Positions 26,401 to 34,703 of a stretch of DNA of 64,000 nt are shown piece after piece; the first letter of the stretch is position 1; the number at the start of each line of letters is the position of its first letter. Source of the stretch: Leptoclinus maculatus (Eukaryota > Chordata > Actinopteri > Perciformes > Stichaeidae); assembly GCA_032191485.1 (NCBI GenBank), contig JAVDOI010000002.1:40688287-40752286 (forward strand). The letters are read 5' to 3'. The notes beneath the pieces were generated by a model. The model was not told the origin of the DNA. It ran no database searches and saw nothing but the letters and a program-made list of their open reading frames with translations. A program made the position numbers and the translations under genes.

Positions 26401-28087
26401 ACTTTAACACTACATGTCATCATTCACCATTCACACCCATTCATACACTGATGACAGGGCTACCATGCAAGGTGCCACCTGCCCATCAGGACTCTCTATT
26501 CATACTACATTCTTACATCACAGGCACAGCTATGGGGGCAATTTGGGGTTAAGTGTCTTGCCCAAGGAGACATCGACATGGACTAGTGGAGCCGGGGATC
26601 GAACCACCGATCTTCTGATTGACAAACGACCCTGCTCTCGACTGAGCCACATTATAGAGAATGTTGATATAATAATTTGACGACAGCAGCTGTTTGCAAT
26701 GGTAAACATCATGTCACAATTATAGCAGCTGAAATGGATGCAGGCTACAGTCAATATAAAACCATAAGTAATATCAAGGGGGAATGTTTTCAACCTTCAG
26801 TGTTCTCTGAGAATTACTCAGCATTCATTCACAACCATGGTAACAATCTACTACCAAAGGACATTGAATGTACCACGGTTAATATTTATATAGAAAAAGT
26901 GTGTGGCAGCTGGACTAATGTGTTTGTCAGTAGCGTGCCTCTCTGCAGGCCCTGTGTTAGTCTGCAGACTTGGTCTTTCACTTCGAATCCTTCATAAGCA
27001 CAGCCTCCATCATCAGGCACTTTGACTTTTTCTTCGACCTCTCCTCCTTCGTTTCACACTCTGCTGAGAAAGCTTTGCCGTCTTTGTGCTGAGGCTCACC
27101 TCCAGCCCAATTTGTGGGCTTAAATTAGGGTGAAGCCAGCTGGTGGGCTCTGCAGTCCACGATGAGTCTACTAAGTGACGATGCCACCGCATGCATGAGG
27201 CTCGGCAGCATGCCCAGAAAACACAAAGGCCATGTCAGAAATGTTCCACGTTAGACACTTGTATGTTGACACACACATGCACTAGTTTCTGTTGGTTTGT
27301 AAAAAAGGATACAATGATTACTTGATTTATTGTTAAAGTCAATGGACAGAAAATGAGTCAGCAACTATTTTGATAATCAAATAATCGTTTGAATAACTTT
27401 TCAGGCAAATCACTTTCAATGCCAAATATGACCTTGTTCCAGCTTTTCGGTAGTGAAGATTTGCTGCTTTTTTTTGTCTTGTCTTTCTTTGATTTCGATA
27501 TCTGTTTTTTAACATATAAACATTTTTAATAGAGATCAGGATATGTAATGAGCACGACATTTTACAGTTTGAAAATGAACTTGTCACTGCTATGAAAGGA
27601 AGACAAAGTTTCTAAGTCAACGCAAACATATTTATTGTTATTTATTGGCCAACACGATATATTTGTGATAAGCGAATAGCACATAATATTGGCTATTTGA
27701 TTAATCATTTGGGCTTCAATATGCAGTAGCGCTGCTTCTAAAATTCCTTTGTGTTCAGTCCGTCTGAAAGTGTAGGCAGAAGAGATATGACTGTGACCAG
27801 GTTTCTAAAGGATTTTCAACTGCTCAGTGTGAATAACTCTGACATTCTTCCCTCAAGTGTTCTTCAAAGACATCACTGCTCTCTGTGTCTATAATTGGCT
27901 GGGCCTGTTCGCTCTGTCACACCGCCAGATAAATTGTTCAGCTTTTTAATGTGTGTCCTAGAACAAGAAGTCGTTTCACTGCAACCAAATATCACTCGAC
28001 AAAACGCAAAGTATCCCTCTCTGCATGACAATTTAATAGACAAGTGAGGCAGCTCCTGTTTTGAAATGCCATTCTCTTTCCAGCCAG

Positions 28088-28140
<53 letters not shown>

Positions 28141-31100
28141 TAAAGTGGCTTTATAATGAACAACATCTCCAGTACCGCTGATTTTGTCATTTTCATTCAT
28201 GTCGTTGTATTTTAATTTATCTCTGAGCATTATCCATTATGCACTGAACCCAGTTGAAGCCTTAACTGTGTGGGTGAAATTTAAATTGGTACAGGGAAAG
28301 AATCATGTGTTTCCTCTCTTCTTCCTGCTTTGGTCTGTTTTTCATCAAAGAGTGGCCTGTCATCCCCTCTCTCTCTAAATCAAATGAATAAAAGTTAGCT
28401 GTAGGATCTATTTATGGAATCTTCTAAATGCTTTAGATTTTTTTTAAATATCTGCCTGTTCATTTTGGAACCAGAAATAGTCAATAAATCTATTTCTCTC
28501 AGTGAAAATAGTTCCAATAAATACTGTGCAGAGTAACAAAGATACTGTGTCTATGTCTGGGTGATTGATTGATTGACCCGGAACTTAAGTCAGATTTGTG
28601 GCATCTGATCAGGCTTGATCCTGGGCGCCCTTCATTGGACTTTTTCTACTGACTTGAGACTTGACTTGGGCTGGTCTTAAATGATTCAAGACTTGACTAA
28701 ACTTGTCGTGACAGAATCCAGACTTCCTGACTTCCTGACATTTCACTTGGAAACATGATAGGATAGAGGTACAATAAAGTATTTCTATATCACAAGTTTA
28801 ATACATAATTACTAGCAGAACTGTCCCTGCTTAGCCTACTGCCACCACGATCTGCATCAGTACAAGTGGCAAAAAATGGATGGATGTCCTCCAAAGTTGT
28901 CTCTGTAAAGGCTGCAGGCTGTGTGGAAATGCTTCATCTCCAAGAATGACAGTGGTTCTCTCCTCAACGAATCCCCCAAGTGCACAACAATGCTATTTGT
29001 GCCAGTGAGGTGGTTGAAATGAATTGGATGAATTGTGTGTGAGCAGAGGACAGGATTGTGTTTATGCGTCGCTGTGTGTGAGTAATGACACAGCAGAGAA
29101 AACATGGCTGGTGCTGGTGTCGGCCTGCTGCTTCCATTTGCCAGTCTAGATGGGATTTTTCAGCTTTTGCACAGAGATGACTGACTGTTGATCAATATAT
29201 ATTGATTTCCAGCCTCACCTCCACCTGTCTCATGTTTTATTGGATGTTGTGCTTCTCTTCCTGCTGCCTTTTGGATTAAACTTTGTTGGTATGACAATAC
29301 TGAAACTTGCGTAGTCAGATCGACCACATATACCACAATTATATAATCAGCAATTGAACAAGTAACAAATGAAATTCAACAAATTACAATGCCATCCTTA
29401 TTGCAGATGGATGGTGAAAACTATGTGTTTTGGTGTCTTCAGTTATATTCAGTTGTCTGTTTTCTATAAGTAGCTGTTATGTTGGAGGAACCACACTATC
29501 ATAAATTGAGAAAATATGTTTGGTTTTTGCAATTAGGATACAATTTACTCAAAGTTAAACATAATAATAATAACAAAAACTATAAGAAATTCTTTGACAA
29601 CGATACAAAAAATATATTATGAATGCCTACACAAGAAGAAACACTAGATGGCAACATTATTCAGCTTAGCCGTCAAAAGTAGTAACAATTCAACAAAGAT
29701 CATTCGCCAGAAAGGTTTTAAAACATATTTTGGGTTTATTAGAACATGTGTCTTATTTGAGTTGTTTTGGCCATCATCTTTATCAGTTATGATAATATTG
29801 TGCTCACTAAAGTAATTGCTGAGATCTGGGAGTACAGTGACATGATGTCCAACAGGTCAAGAAAACCCAGTGGACAGACAGTTCAATTTGATTTGTATAG
29901 CCCGGTATCACAAATCACCAGTGGTGGCCCGTGTATTTTATACCTGGGCCTTCAGTGCTGTCCTTCGTCATTAACGGCAATGCATATAGTCAAAATCAAT
30001 GTAATTAACACAATGACAAGAACAAACTCACAAGAACCCGTCACATATATTTATATGACAACAAAGCAGGTAGAATAACATAAAACCCAAATAACACGAT
30101 TATTCATGATTATTCACATTAGGGAACAATATTTACCATATAATAAAAACGACACAATAGAAAAATGAACACAGTAGTAACGCTACTGCAGATGTAAAAA
30201 CAAAAGCAGTTCACTTACCAAAGCTGCTGTTCACTTAAAGACAAAGTCCATCCTCCTTTCTTTGATTACAAAGAGTTTAACACCACGGAGGTCCTTCTCG
30301 ATTCATGGACGCCAGTGAAGACAGTTGAGCCTCCCCAGTTGTATTTCTTGAATATACGTTTTAATGCGTTTGAGGGCTGAAAAATGTCCGCTCGACAGAG
30401 GCAGCAGATATTGGGATCATCACCGCCAAACATGCCAAAATGTTAAAAATGTTATGTCACGTAAAAACTTCTTACATATATTTAACCTTTAACTCTTACT
30501 ACTACAAAGTTCTGCTTGCTAGTTTAACAACAGTCACGCTAGCCTACTGACCAATCAAGCCGCACGTTAATGCTGACGTACTTGTAGGCCAGCTAGAAGG
30601 CTCTGACATGTCAAAGAATACGCCCAACATGTCAAACTAAAGATCTGATTGGTTGAAGACTATGACAATCAACAATGTCGTCCCCATTCACTTAAACTGC
30701 AAAGAGATTCACTTGTAATTCTGAAGGCCTCTGGGCAGATTTTTTTCCCTAGAGACATAGGGGTAAAATCGGATTGGATAAAAGCTCTACTTAAAACAAG
30801 TTACGCTGGAAGCAGAGCAACTGAGGAAGACAGTAGCTGTGCAATGAGAAAATAAGATAATGGAAAATATTTAATACATGTAGTGTATTTATGAAAAATA
30901 ATTAAATTATAAAATAGCTATAACTTTGGGATTCTGTCTAGGCCAGCAGAGAAGGCTTTGCTGGCCCTGACGGCCCACCACTGCAAATCACAAATGTGCC
31001 CTTAAAGGGCTTTACAATCTAAATAAACAGGCTTTATGTTATCTAAACTAGGGCTGCAGCTAACGATCATTTTCAACATCGATGACTCTAATATCTTGAA

Positions 31101-34100
31101 TAATCAATGAATCAAATGAATCTCTACATTACGACAGTAAAACACCAAAAGATGACCATCACAACTTTCCAAAGATAGTTAAGGTATATGCAAGTATTTA
31201 CTCTTATCATGGCTGCACATCAGTGTTAGTGTTAGTCAGTGTTTCAATATTGATTTGGTCTGTGTGGTTACAGAATGCTGTGCGTTTTTGACTTGCAGGC
31301 TCACGGTGACCTGACAAGTATGCGTGTCATTTTCTATCATAAAATAACTAAACGTGTTGTTTCTATCCACCGTTTTCCTCAGGTGCTGTGTATGATAACA
31401 GCTCCAGTCACCATGATCCTGTCCTCTCAGCAGGACGCCTCCTTCGCCTTCGCCTCCTTGGCCATAGTCTTCTCGGTCTACATCACTCTGGTGGTTCTGT
31501 TCGTCCCCAAGGTAAAAGCAGAGCACTGTCCTCTCATCATATCCTCCCTGTAGATTACAGCAGAAAGTTTCAGATGTAATGGATTGCCTTTCATCAGGGA
31601 TCTAAGCCATCTGGGCTAGAACAATATATCACATAATGACTTGTAGATTGGCTCAGCCTAGCTGTGTCAGCATCAATACCTGCTCAAGTCTCCAACAGTC
31701 TGCTATGCTTTCACCATGGTTGTGTGTTTGTGTGTATTAATTTGCTCTGACCCTTCTCGCGACCAGTCTGATTAATGCATTAATGCATTAATTACTATAA
31801 CAGCCTCCATTCTTCTGGTTGCTTTTTTTCCACCAGATGTTGAACCTAGTTGCAGGGATTTGCACCCATTCAGCCACAAGAGCATTAGTGAGGTCTCATT
31901 GAACAAACAAGATGCAATGTTTTAATCAGTGAACTAAATTGGTGTTGTATTTTTGTTTTGGACGGATCCAGGCTAGTTGTTTTTACCTTTTTTTCAGAGT
32001 GAGATGAGAAGGTGGTTATTAATGTATGTGTTAAATGCACAATCTCTTAGATCACTTAACTCATGATTTGAAGTTACCATTCAAACCGTCCTTTGTAAAG
32101 ATGCTTTGCAGTAACTTATAGGTTTAACTTTCACATCCTCTACTTACCATGAAGTAGTTGAACACACATATAGTCCAAATGACCATTACATCAGAACTAA
32201 ACATTTTGAGAAACATGCTGTTGTGTTTTGAATTGAATTGAATGCAATGTGACGCACTAAATTCAGACTTTTATTATGTACAGTATATGGAAACATGGAG
32301 CATATAGTGTATTCCAGGTTAGTTTGGATGAAATACTGGCTGGGTTCAGGAGAGCTGTGTAGATAAACAGAAATCAGTGACTGAATACAGGACATGCTGA
32401 TAAATCTTCTGCTTAAATGTGTCCAGGGTTTTTAGACTGATGGCAGCAGCTCAAACAATGACTCACTCAGCAGTTTTCTCTCTGTCGGGGAGTGGGAAGC
32501 AGCTCTTATTTTCCAAAGTGGAAGCCAACTATTGTCCATAATTGTATAACTATTCAGCAACAGGAATGTATGGCTATTTATCCAGATTACAAGGCATTTA
32601 TAGTATCTCATTCTAAGCAGTCATCCAAACAATATTATATATCAACATTAGAGATTCAGAATATGGCTTTGTGAAAAAACAGACATTTAATCAGAACACA
32701 AATATTTTAATATTGATTTATTCTGTAAATCATATAAAAAATGCCCCAAAATGCACTTGTTCCTGCTTCTGGAATGTAAATATTTCTTAATCTTCAAAGA
32801 GAGTAAATTGTTTCATTAATGGGTGAGTATTTATTCAAATTTAAACAGTATATCTTATAAGTATATCTTGAAAAAGACACTTGATGGACAATGATGGAGA
32901 AGCAGTGTATTTTGTGAGCTGACAATTTGACATTAGAAACATAAAACGTGTATTTATTGGTTCCAAAGCATCTGGATGTAGAATACAATCATTAAAGATA
33001 ACACAATTGCAGAATAAAAATGTGAACAAAAAATGATATTATAAATATACGTATATTAAACCAGCTCAGATGAATAAGTGGAATCCATTTTAACTTCAAC
33101 TGGAAGAGCTAAGCAGCAACAAGATTGGGAGTCAGAAAGTCAGAAAGTATAAATGTGTACAAAACATTTAGTCCTTTACACCATAGATATATTGTCTTAA
33201 AATATACAATAGAAAAATCAAAAAAAACTATCAAATATAATAAGAATTGTACAAAATAAAACATGAATAGGATAAAAAAGTTCATTACATTCAAGTACAA
33301 CCGTCCACAGTGAAGGGTCGATGAAATTGCGCAAGCAGGGTTAAAATGAGGTTGTTCAATCTTAGACTCAAGGTGAAAAGTTAAGTATTCTGTCACCCCA
33401 CATATTCCTATTGTGGTTATTCTAAATGATGACAAAGACCTGGGCCCAGTAACAAATAACCATAATAATAACATGTATTCAGGTCTCAAAAATATGCTAA
33501 GCACATTTATATATCATTATTTAAGCTCTAAAGTGGTCAGTCCAAAAACTGACCCCTGATGAACTCCATCAGTGACTGGTGAACATTCATGACAAGTCTT
33601 ACAGAAAGGATAACATGTGCATGATTTGTAGATGCGGCGTCTGATCACACGGGGTGAGTGGCAGTCCGATGCCCAGGAGACCACGAAGACCGGCTCGTCC
33701 ACCAATAACAATGACGAGGAGAAGTCCAGACAGCTGGAGAGAGAGAACAAGGAGCTCCAGAAGATCATCCAGGAGGTCAGCCAGGTCCTTTCTCTTTTCA
33801 CTCACATTTAGCAGGTAAATCTCTTATTAGGATTAAAATATATGTCCAGAAGACAGCATAGAATTAAGATGTTGATCTTGACTTTGTAAATATGAATTTT
33901 TCAATATTTGATAAAACAAACAAAAAAAGGCCTCAAAGCCTTCCTCAGCGGACAGAATTGGCTCAGTTGTCATCATATCTATTCATACTTCACATATCAC
34001 ATGATGACAAGGCATCTCTGTGACTTTTCTGGTTTCTTTGATCAAACTACTATATTCAAAAACTACCAGTTCAAGAATGATCACTCCATTTTTCAATACT

Positions 34101-34703
34101 TTGAGTAGCACATATTTAATATTGTTTACTTTAAATGCATTGTGTGGAGACAGATATCTTGACAACATATCTCAAAACCTGGGAAATGAAATCCAAACTA
34201 TTGTCAGGGATTGATGCCACTAGATGGATGTGAATTTGGGTAAACCGACCCGTTAAGCCATGTTTAGGGAATCAGTCTGAAACATGTCTTTCCACACAAC
34301 TGCTTTCAACAATCAAACAAATTACACCATAAGCATACCATAAACCAGTCTTTAGGATCAGAGGACTTGTCCCTGGAGAAGATTGGTGAGTTGTTGTCAC
34401 TATTTGTCCCCTCAGAAAGAAGAGCGTGTGTCTGAGCTAAGAAACCAGCTGTCTGAGCGACAGGCCCTGCGATCAAGGAGAAGAGCGTCCACTGTCACCA
34501 ATCAGAACCACAGCTCCTCATCCAATGCCATTCCCCAGAGTGACCCACGGTCCCTGGCCCCTCCTCCGGGCTACCCCACCCCCATCTCTGACATCCACCC
34601 CATCCCTCCGTCCTTCAGCAACTCGTCCAGCCTCTACCAGCCGGACAGCAAGATCAGCCGAAATAACTGCCACACCAGCCATCTGCAGCTGCTGTACAAG
34701 TGA
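220..34703 (+). CDS. gabbr1: GABA-B receptor subunit 1 (gabbr1), seven 3' coding exons, 5' partial
   Basis: Class C G-protein-coupled receptor subunit that binds GABA and pairs with subunit 2 at the plasma membrane to drive Gi/o signalling. Coding exons are joined by consistent phases: 220-336, 2755-2865, 7969-8062, 8233-8360, 31383-31511, 33632-33775 and 34416-34703. All introns are GT-AG. The translation runs from TM3 through TM7, then a leucine-rich coiled coil, an RSRR retention motif and a C-terminus ending LLYK. This matches vertebrate GABBR1 along its length and not GABBR2, which lacks RSRR. The ligand-binding Venus flytrap domain, any sushi domains and TM1-2 lie upstream of the window. 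No stop or frameshift interrupts the exons. Which teleost paralogue (a or b) it is cannot be told from this part alone. Confidence 0.96.
337..2754 (+). other. gabbr1: gabbr1 intron
   Basis: Intronic sequence between the TM3 and TM4 exons. Apart from a perfect 25-bp hairpin at 2015-2068, listed separately, I see no coding exon, RNA gene or recognisable mobile element. Open frames here are short and carry no familiar domain. Confidence 0.8.
2015..2068. repeat. perfect 25-bp inverted repeat with 4-nt loop
   Basis: Positions 2015-2039 are the exact reverse complement of 2044-2068, separated by CACT. The arms contain a CAATTG core next to a CCATTC/GAATGG segment. In the gabbr1 pre-mRNA this would fold into a stable hairpin. 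It may be a remnant of a palindromic MITE. A microRNA-like role is possible but unsupported. Confidence 0.85.
2755..2865 (+). CDS. gabbr1: gabbr1 exon: TM4
   Basis: 37 codons starting after CCCAG (2750-2754). The translation begins QHLEPWKLYATVG and ends IVDPLHVTVE before a GTATGA donor. A CAG-CAG pair leaves a possible alternative acceptor three bases downstream (exon start 2758, losing Gln), a NAGNAG arrangement. It contains TM4 and the start of extracellular loop 2. Open frame upstream of 2755 is intronic read-through. Confidence 0.94.
3685..4541. mobile_element. non-autonomous DNA transposon, TA-flanked, with internal 90-bp duplication
   Basis: The ends are inverted repeats: the left begins CCGTATTTTCCGCACTATA and the right ends in the reverse complement, both flanked by TA. 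Subterminal motifs of the GCGCCTTATA type recur in both orientations near each end. There is no coding capacity. An identical 90-bp segment appears twice, at 3998-4087 and 4182-4271. The TA target and terminal sequence suggest a cut-and-paste superfamily with 2-bp duplications. The exact family is not determined here. Confidence 0.8.
4829..6668 (-). mobile_element. hAT-family element, copy 1 (ZMYM1-like transposase remnant)
   Basis: Starts CAGTGGCGGGCCGTG and ends GGCCCACCACTG, flanked by 8-bp duplications TCAAATTG (4821-4828) and TCAAATTA (6669-6676, one mismatch), the hAT signature. A minus-strand remnant near 5905-5990 still encodes KGRPTPQLAALTQPGKGF, resembling the N-terminal TTF-type zinc finger region of ZMYM1-like hAT transposases. 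The rest is non-coding. Related copies lie at 14170, 17789, 29919 and 55596. Confidence 0.88.
7969..8062 (+). CDS. gabbr1: gabbr1 exon: extracellular loop 2
   Basis: 94 bp after TAAGCAG, translating KFTREAPKGDLDVLIQ and PLLEHCSSEKMNTWL, then one base of a glycine codon completed in the next exon. The cysteine in EHCSS is the conserved extracellular loop 2 residue that pairs with the top of TM3 in class C receptors. Donor GTGAGT at 8063. Confidence 0.95.
8233..8360 (+). CDS. gabbr1: gabbr1 exon: TM5, intracellular loop 3, start of TM6
   Basis: 128 bp after CTGCAG. Two bases complete a glycine codon, then VVYGYKGLLLLLGIFLAYET (TM5) and STEKINDHRAVGMAIYNVA (loop 3 into TM6). Loop 3 is part of the G-protein coupling surface. 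The donor GTGAGT is followed within 15 bases by a long TG microsatellite. Confidence 0.96.
8374..8443 (+). repeat. (GT)n microsatellite beside a 5' splice site
   Basis: About 35 uninterrupted GT units beginning 14 bases after the exon end at 8360. In the gabbr1 pre-mRNA this is a UG repeat immediately downstream of the donor of a 23-kb intron. Confidence 0.95.
8711..10339 (+). mobile_element. nearly intact Tc1/mariner transposon
   Basis: 1629 bp flanked by TA (8709-8710 and 10340-10341). Terminal inverted repeats of about 210 bp begin CAGTGGGTACGGAAAGTATT. The motif AGTATTCAGACCC occurs at the outer tip and again at the inner end of each repeat, the IR/DR layout of fish Tc1 elements. The interior encodes a Tc1 transposase broken by one extra base. 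Confidence 0.95.
9082..10123 (+). pseudogene. Tc1 transposase with single-base frameshift
   Basis: Two frames make up a normal-length (about 340 aa) transposase. 9082-9438 encodes the paired-like DNA-binding domain (MSEQMRIMRSKELPKEL; helix-turn-helix with GRPAKLS between subdomains). 9446-10123 holds the DDE catalytic domain. The catalytic residues are visible: D in WSDETKIE, D in QQDNDPKH, and E in PIEHLW, with 34 residues between the last two (DD34E). The break is one additional A in the AA at 9437-9438, which makes a TAA stop where related elements read Leu-Tyr-Gly. Otherwise the frame is clean, so inactivation looks recent. Confidence 0.93.
10440..11080. repeat. degenerate GGGATGAAGG-type tandem repeat split by a solo LTR
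   Basis: G-rich units built on GGTCGAGGGATGAAGGGATG repeat about every 33-36 bp at 10968-11080, with weaker relatives at 10440-10506. A solo LTR interrupts the run. It lies at the 3' (low-coordinate) end of the DIRS-like element. Confidence 0.65.
10507..10958 (+). mobile_element. solo LTR of a retrovirus-like (probably gypsy) retrotransposon
   Basis: 452 bp beginning TGTCACAG and ending GGTACA, flanked by the 5-bp duplication AAGGT (10502-10506 and 10959-10963). An AATAAA at 10919-10924 sits near the 3' end, as expected for an R/U5 boundary. No internal coding region is attached, so it is the product of LTR-LTR recombination. The 5' TGTCAC resembles fish gypsy LTRs. Confidence 0.82.
12017..13159 (+). 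mobile_element. hAT element with ZBED-type transposase remnants
   Basis: 1143 bp with ends TACGGGTGGGG and CCCACCCCTA, flanked by perfect 8-bp duplications GTAGCTAT (12009-12016, 13160-13167). Subterminal regions are rich in CGATATTGTATCGATA-like motifs. Inside are two decayed pieces of hAT transposase: about 12421-12590 (ALTCDAWTSSAVDSYVTITA) and 12624-12863 (VTDSASNVGVAVQLAGFLHV, CFTHTLNLSSQ). The Asp in VTDSASN corresponds to a catalytic Asp. It interrupts the reverse transcriptase of the DIRS-like element. Confidence 0.9.
13460..13708 (+). mobile_element. tRNA-derived SINE
   Basis: Box A (GTGGCTCAGTGGTAGAGCAG) and box B (GGTTCGATCCC) of a tRNA-type pol III promoter occur near the 5' end. 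Downstream is a conserved body (AAGACACTTAACCCCAAATTG), then a 3' tail GAAAAGCGCTATACAAGTA ending in CCATTTACCATT, which resembles L2-mobilised fish SINEs. Related copies lie at about 16044, 26335, 37461, 51815 and 61361. Confidence 0.88.
14170..15644 (+). mobile_element. hAT-family element, copy 2 (reverse orientation)
   Basis: Begins CAGTGGTGGGCCGTC and ends GGCCCGCCACTG, with perfect 8-bp duplications GAATCCGG (14162-14169 and 15645-15652). It is the reverse-oriented relative of the copy at 4829. A plus-strand remnant near 14802-14890 begins MAEGGETDFWRRTFQEKLD, the start of the ZMYM1-like transposase. It carries an internal palindrome at 14407-14531. It is inserted in the gag-like region of the DIRS-like element. 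Confidence 0.92.
14407..14531. repeat. 59-bp inverted duplication inside hAT copy 2
   Basis: 14407-14465 is the reverse complement of 14473-14531 with two mismatches, separated by 7 bp. The sequence in the arms occurs only once in the related copies, so this is a copy-specific inverted duplication. Confidence 0.85.
16044..16260 (-). mobile_element. tRNA-derived SINE (minus strand)
   Basis: On the minus strand it has the tRNA-like head (box B complement GGATCAAATCG, degraded) and the SINE body. The tail is ATTACATTACAGTCATT/CTTTTATCCAAAGCG, a different 3' end from the copy at 13460 but the same as the copy at 61361. Confidence 0.8.
16261..17780. other. unique-looking intronic sequence
   Basis: About 1.5 kb between a SINE and the next hAT copy. 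No recognisable element, exon or RNA gene was seen. The short open frames have no known domain. Confidence 0.6.
19033..20020. mobile_element. non-autonomous hAT element inside the left foldback arm
   Basis: 988 bp, begins CAGGGGCGGACTGGCCATC and ends GAGTCCGCCCCTG. Flanks are GTTCACTA (19025-19032) and GTTGACTA (20021-20028), an 8-bp duplication with one difference. The uninterrupted right arm of the foldback element has one copy of this site, confirming insertion. No coding region was seen. Confidence 0.92.
21340..21745. repeat. 70-bp tandem repeat, five copies
   Basis: Copies start at 21395, 21465, 21535, 21605 and 21675, each beginning CATTGGAAACATGGAAATGG, with a degenerate partial copy upstream. 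It lies in the core of the foldback element. A triplicated 19-20 bp unit (GGTCAACTCTCCCAAATCA) follows at about 21908-21966. Confidence 0.93.
22020..22630. repeat. diverged direct duplication of about 180 bp
   Basis: 22020-22200 and 22450-22630 share an ordered series of motifs (GAGGACACTCT, AGATAGCTTTCCCAA, TCTGCAGA/CCTGCAGA, TCAAGTCATCA, ATTCAGGCA). It is an older duplication in the core of the foldback element. Confidence 0.65.
22717..24375. repeat. CpG-rich 16-bp minisatellite with about 290-bp higher-order structure
   Basis: Roughly 100 units of the type GGAACCCGTTACGCGT and AGAACCCGTTACGCAC, with interspersed 9-bp half units such as GGAACCCAC. Larger blocks recur: a GAACCGG variant appears at 23221, 23507 and 24094 (spacings 286 and 587, about twice 293). 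Because 16 is not a multiple of three and the unit lacks stops, all three frames stay open and produce spurious proteins. Located in the core of the foldback element. Confidence 0.93.
24473..24496. repeat. (CA)n microsatellite
   Basis: A short CA run just beyond the minisatellite. Confidence 0.9.
26335..26655 (-). mobile_element. tRNA-derived SINE (minus strand)
   Basis: Minus-strand relative of the SINE at 13460. The tail complement GGTAAAATGGTAATGGACTG is at the left, the body GGGGTTAAGTGTCTTGCCCA in the middle, and the tRNA-like head (GGGGATCGAACCACCGAT, GACTGAGCCAC) at the right. Confidence 0.87.
26656..29910. other. intronic sequence with minor repeats
   Basis: Mostly unique. It contains a (CA)n microsatellite at about 28088-28138, a relic of the common fish repeat with TATTTTGATAATC motifs near 27360-27400, and a GACTTGAGACTTGACTTGGG-type short repeat near 28655. 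No exon was seen. Confidence 0.6.
28088..28138. repeat. (CA)n microsatellite
   Basis: About 25 uninterrupted CA units. Open frames of repeated Val-Cys on the opposite strand are artefacts of it. Confidence 0.95.
29883..31022. repeat. common fish repeat interrupted by hAT copy 4
   Basis: 29883-29918 (ATTTGTATAGCCCGGTATCA) continues at 30992-31022 (CCCTTAAAGGGCTTTACAAT). Together they form one unit of a widespread teleost repeat, probably the 3' end of a LINE or SINE, into which hAT copy 4 has inserted. Confidence 0.7.
29919..30983 (-). mobile_element. hAT-family element, copy 4
   Basis: 1065 bp from CAGTGGTGGCCCGTG to GGCCCACCACTG, flanked by perfect CAAATCAC duplications (29911-29918, 30984-30991). 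It is an internally deleted, non-coding relative of copies 1-3. Confidence 0.92.
31049..31130. repeat. relic of AGGGCTGCAGCTAACGAT-type DNA transposon
   Basis: The short stretch begins AGGGCTGCAGCTAACGATCA and continues into ATCGATGACTC, resembling a very common vertebrate MITE family. Only one end is seen. Confidence 0.5.
31383..31511 (+). CDS. gabbr1: gabbr1 exon: TM6 to TM7
   Basis: 43 codons after TTCCTCAG. It encodes VLCMITAPVTMILSSQQDAS (rest of TM6 and extracellular loop 3) and FASLAIVFSVYITLVVLFVP (TM7), ending PK before a GTAAAAG donor. Near-identical to mammalian GABBR1. Confidence 0.97.
31512..33631 (+). other. gabbr1: gabbr1 intron
   Basis: Intron between the TM7 exon and the coiled-coil exon. 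AT-rich and unique-looking. A short self-complementary stretch (TAATGCATTAATGCATTAAT) lies at 31774-31793. No other feature was seen. Confidence 0.7.
33632..33775 (+). CDS. gabbr1: gabbr1 exon: C-tail and start of coiled coil
   Basis: 48 codons after TTTGTAG: MRRLITRGEWQSDAQETTKT and a Ser/Asn-rich linker, then EEKSRQLERENKELQKIIQE. The last part begins the leucine-zipper-like coiled coil that pairs with GABBR2 and masks the retention signal. The donor is GTCAGC, weaker than consensus. Confidence 0.95.
33776..34415 (+). other. gabbr1: gabbr1 last intron
   Basis: Intron inside the coiled-coil coding region, unique-looking, ending CCCCTCAG. No other feature was seen. Confidence 0.8.
34416..34703 (+). 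CDS. gabbr1: gabbr1 terminal exon: coiled coil, ER-retention signal, stop
   Basis: 95 codons plus TGA. KEERVSELRNQLSERQAL completes the coiled coil. RSRR at 34470-34481 is the known arginine-based endoplasmic-reticulum retention signal of GABBR1, placed just after the coiled coil as expected. A Pro/Ser-rich tail follows (APPPGYPTPISDIHPIPPSF), longer than and divergent from mammals, before the conserved ending LLYK. Confidence 0.96.
   Translation, partial: KEERVSELRNQLSERQALRSRRRASTVTNQNHSSSSNAIPQSDPRSLAPPPGYPTPISDIHPIPPSFSNSSSLYQPDSKISRNNCHTSHLQLLYK

Larger units (their letters stand above)
8361..31382 (+). other. gabbr1: gabbr1 23-kb intron filled with nested transposons
   Basis: Intron within TM6: the upstream exon ends NVA and the downstream exon begins VLCMITAP, giving a continuous receptor sequence. 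Most of it is repeat. It holds a Tc1 element, a DIRS-like retroelement with several insertions, a composite hAT carrying a 7.3 kb foldback element, SINEs and another hAT copy, listed individually. No additional receptor exon was found in it. Confidence 0.9.

Noticed and set aside
28033..28230. Minus-strand open frames with repeated Cys-Val
   Set aside because: Artefact of the CA microsatellite at 28088-28138.
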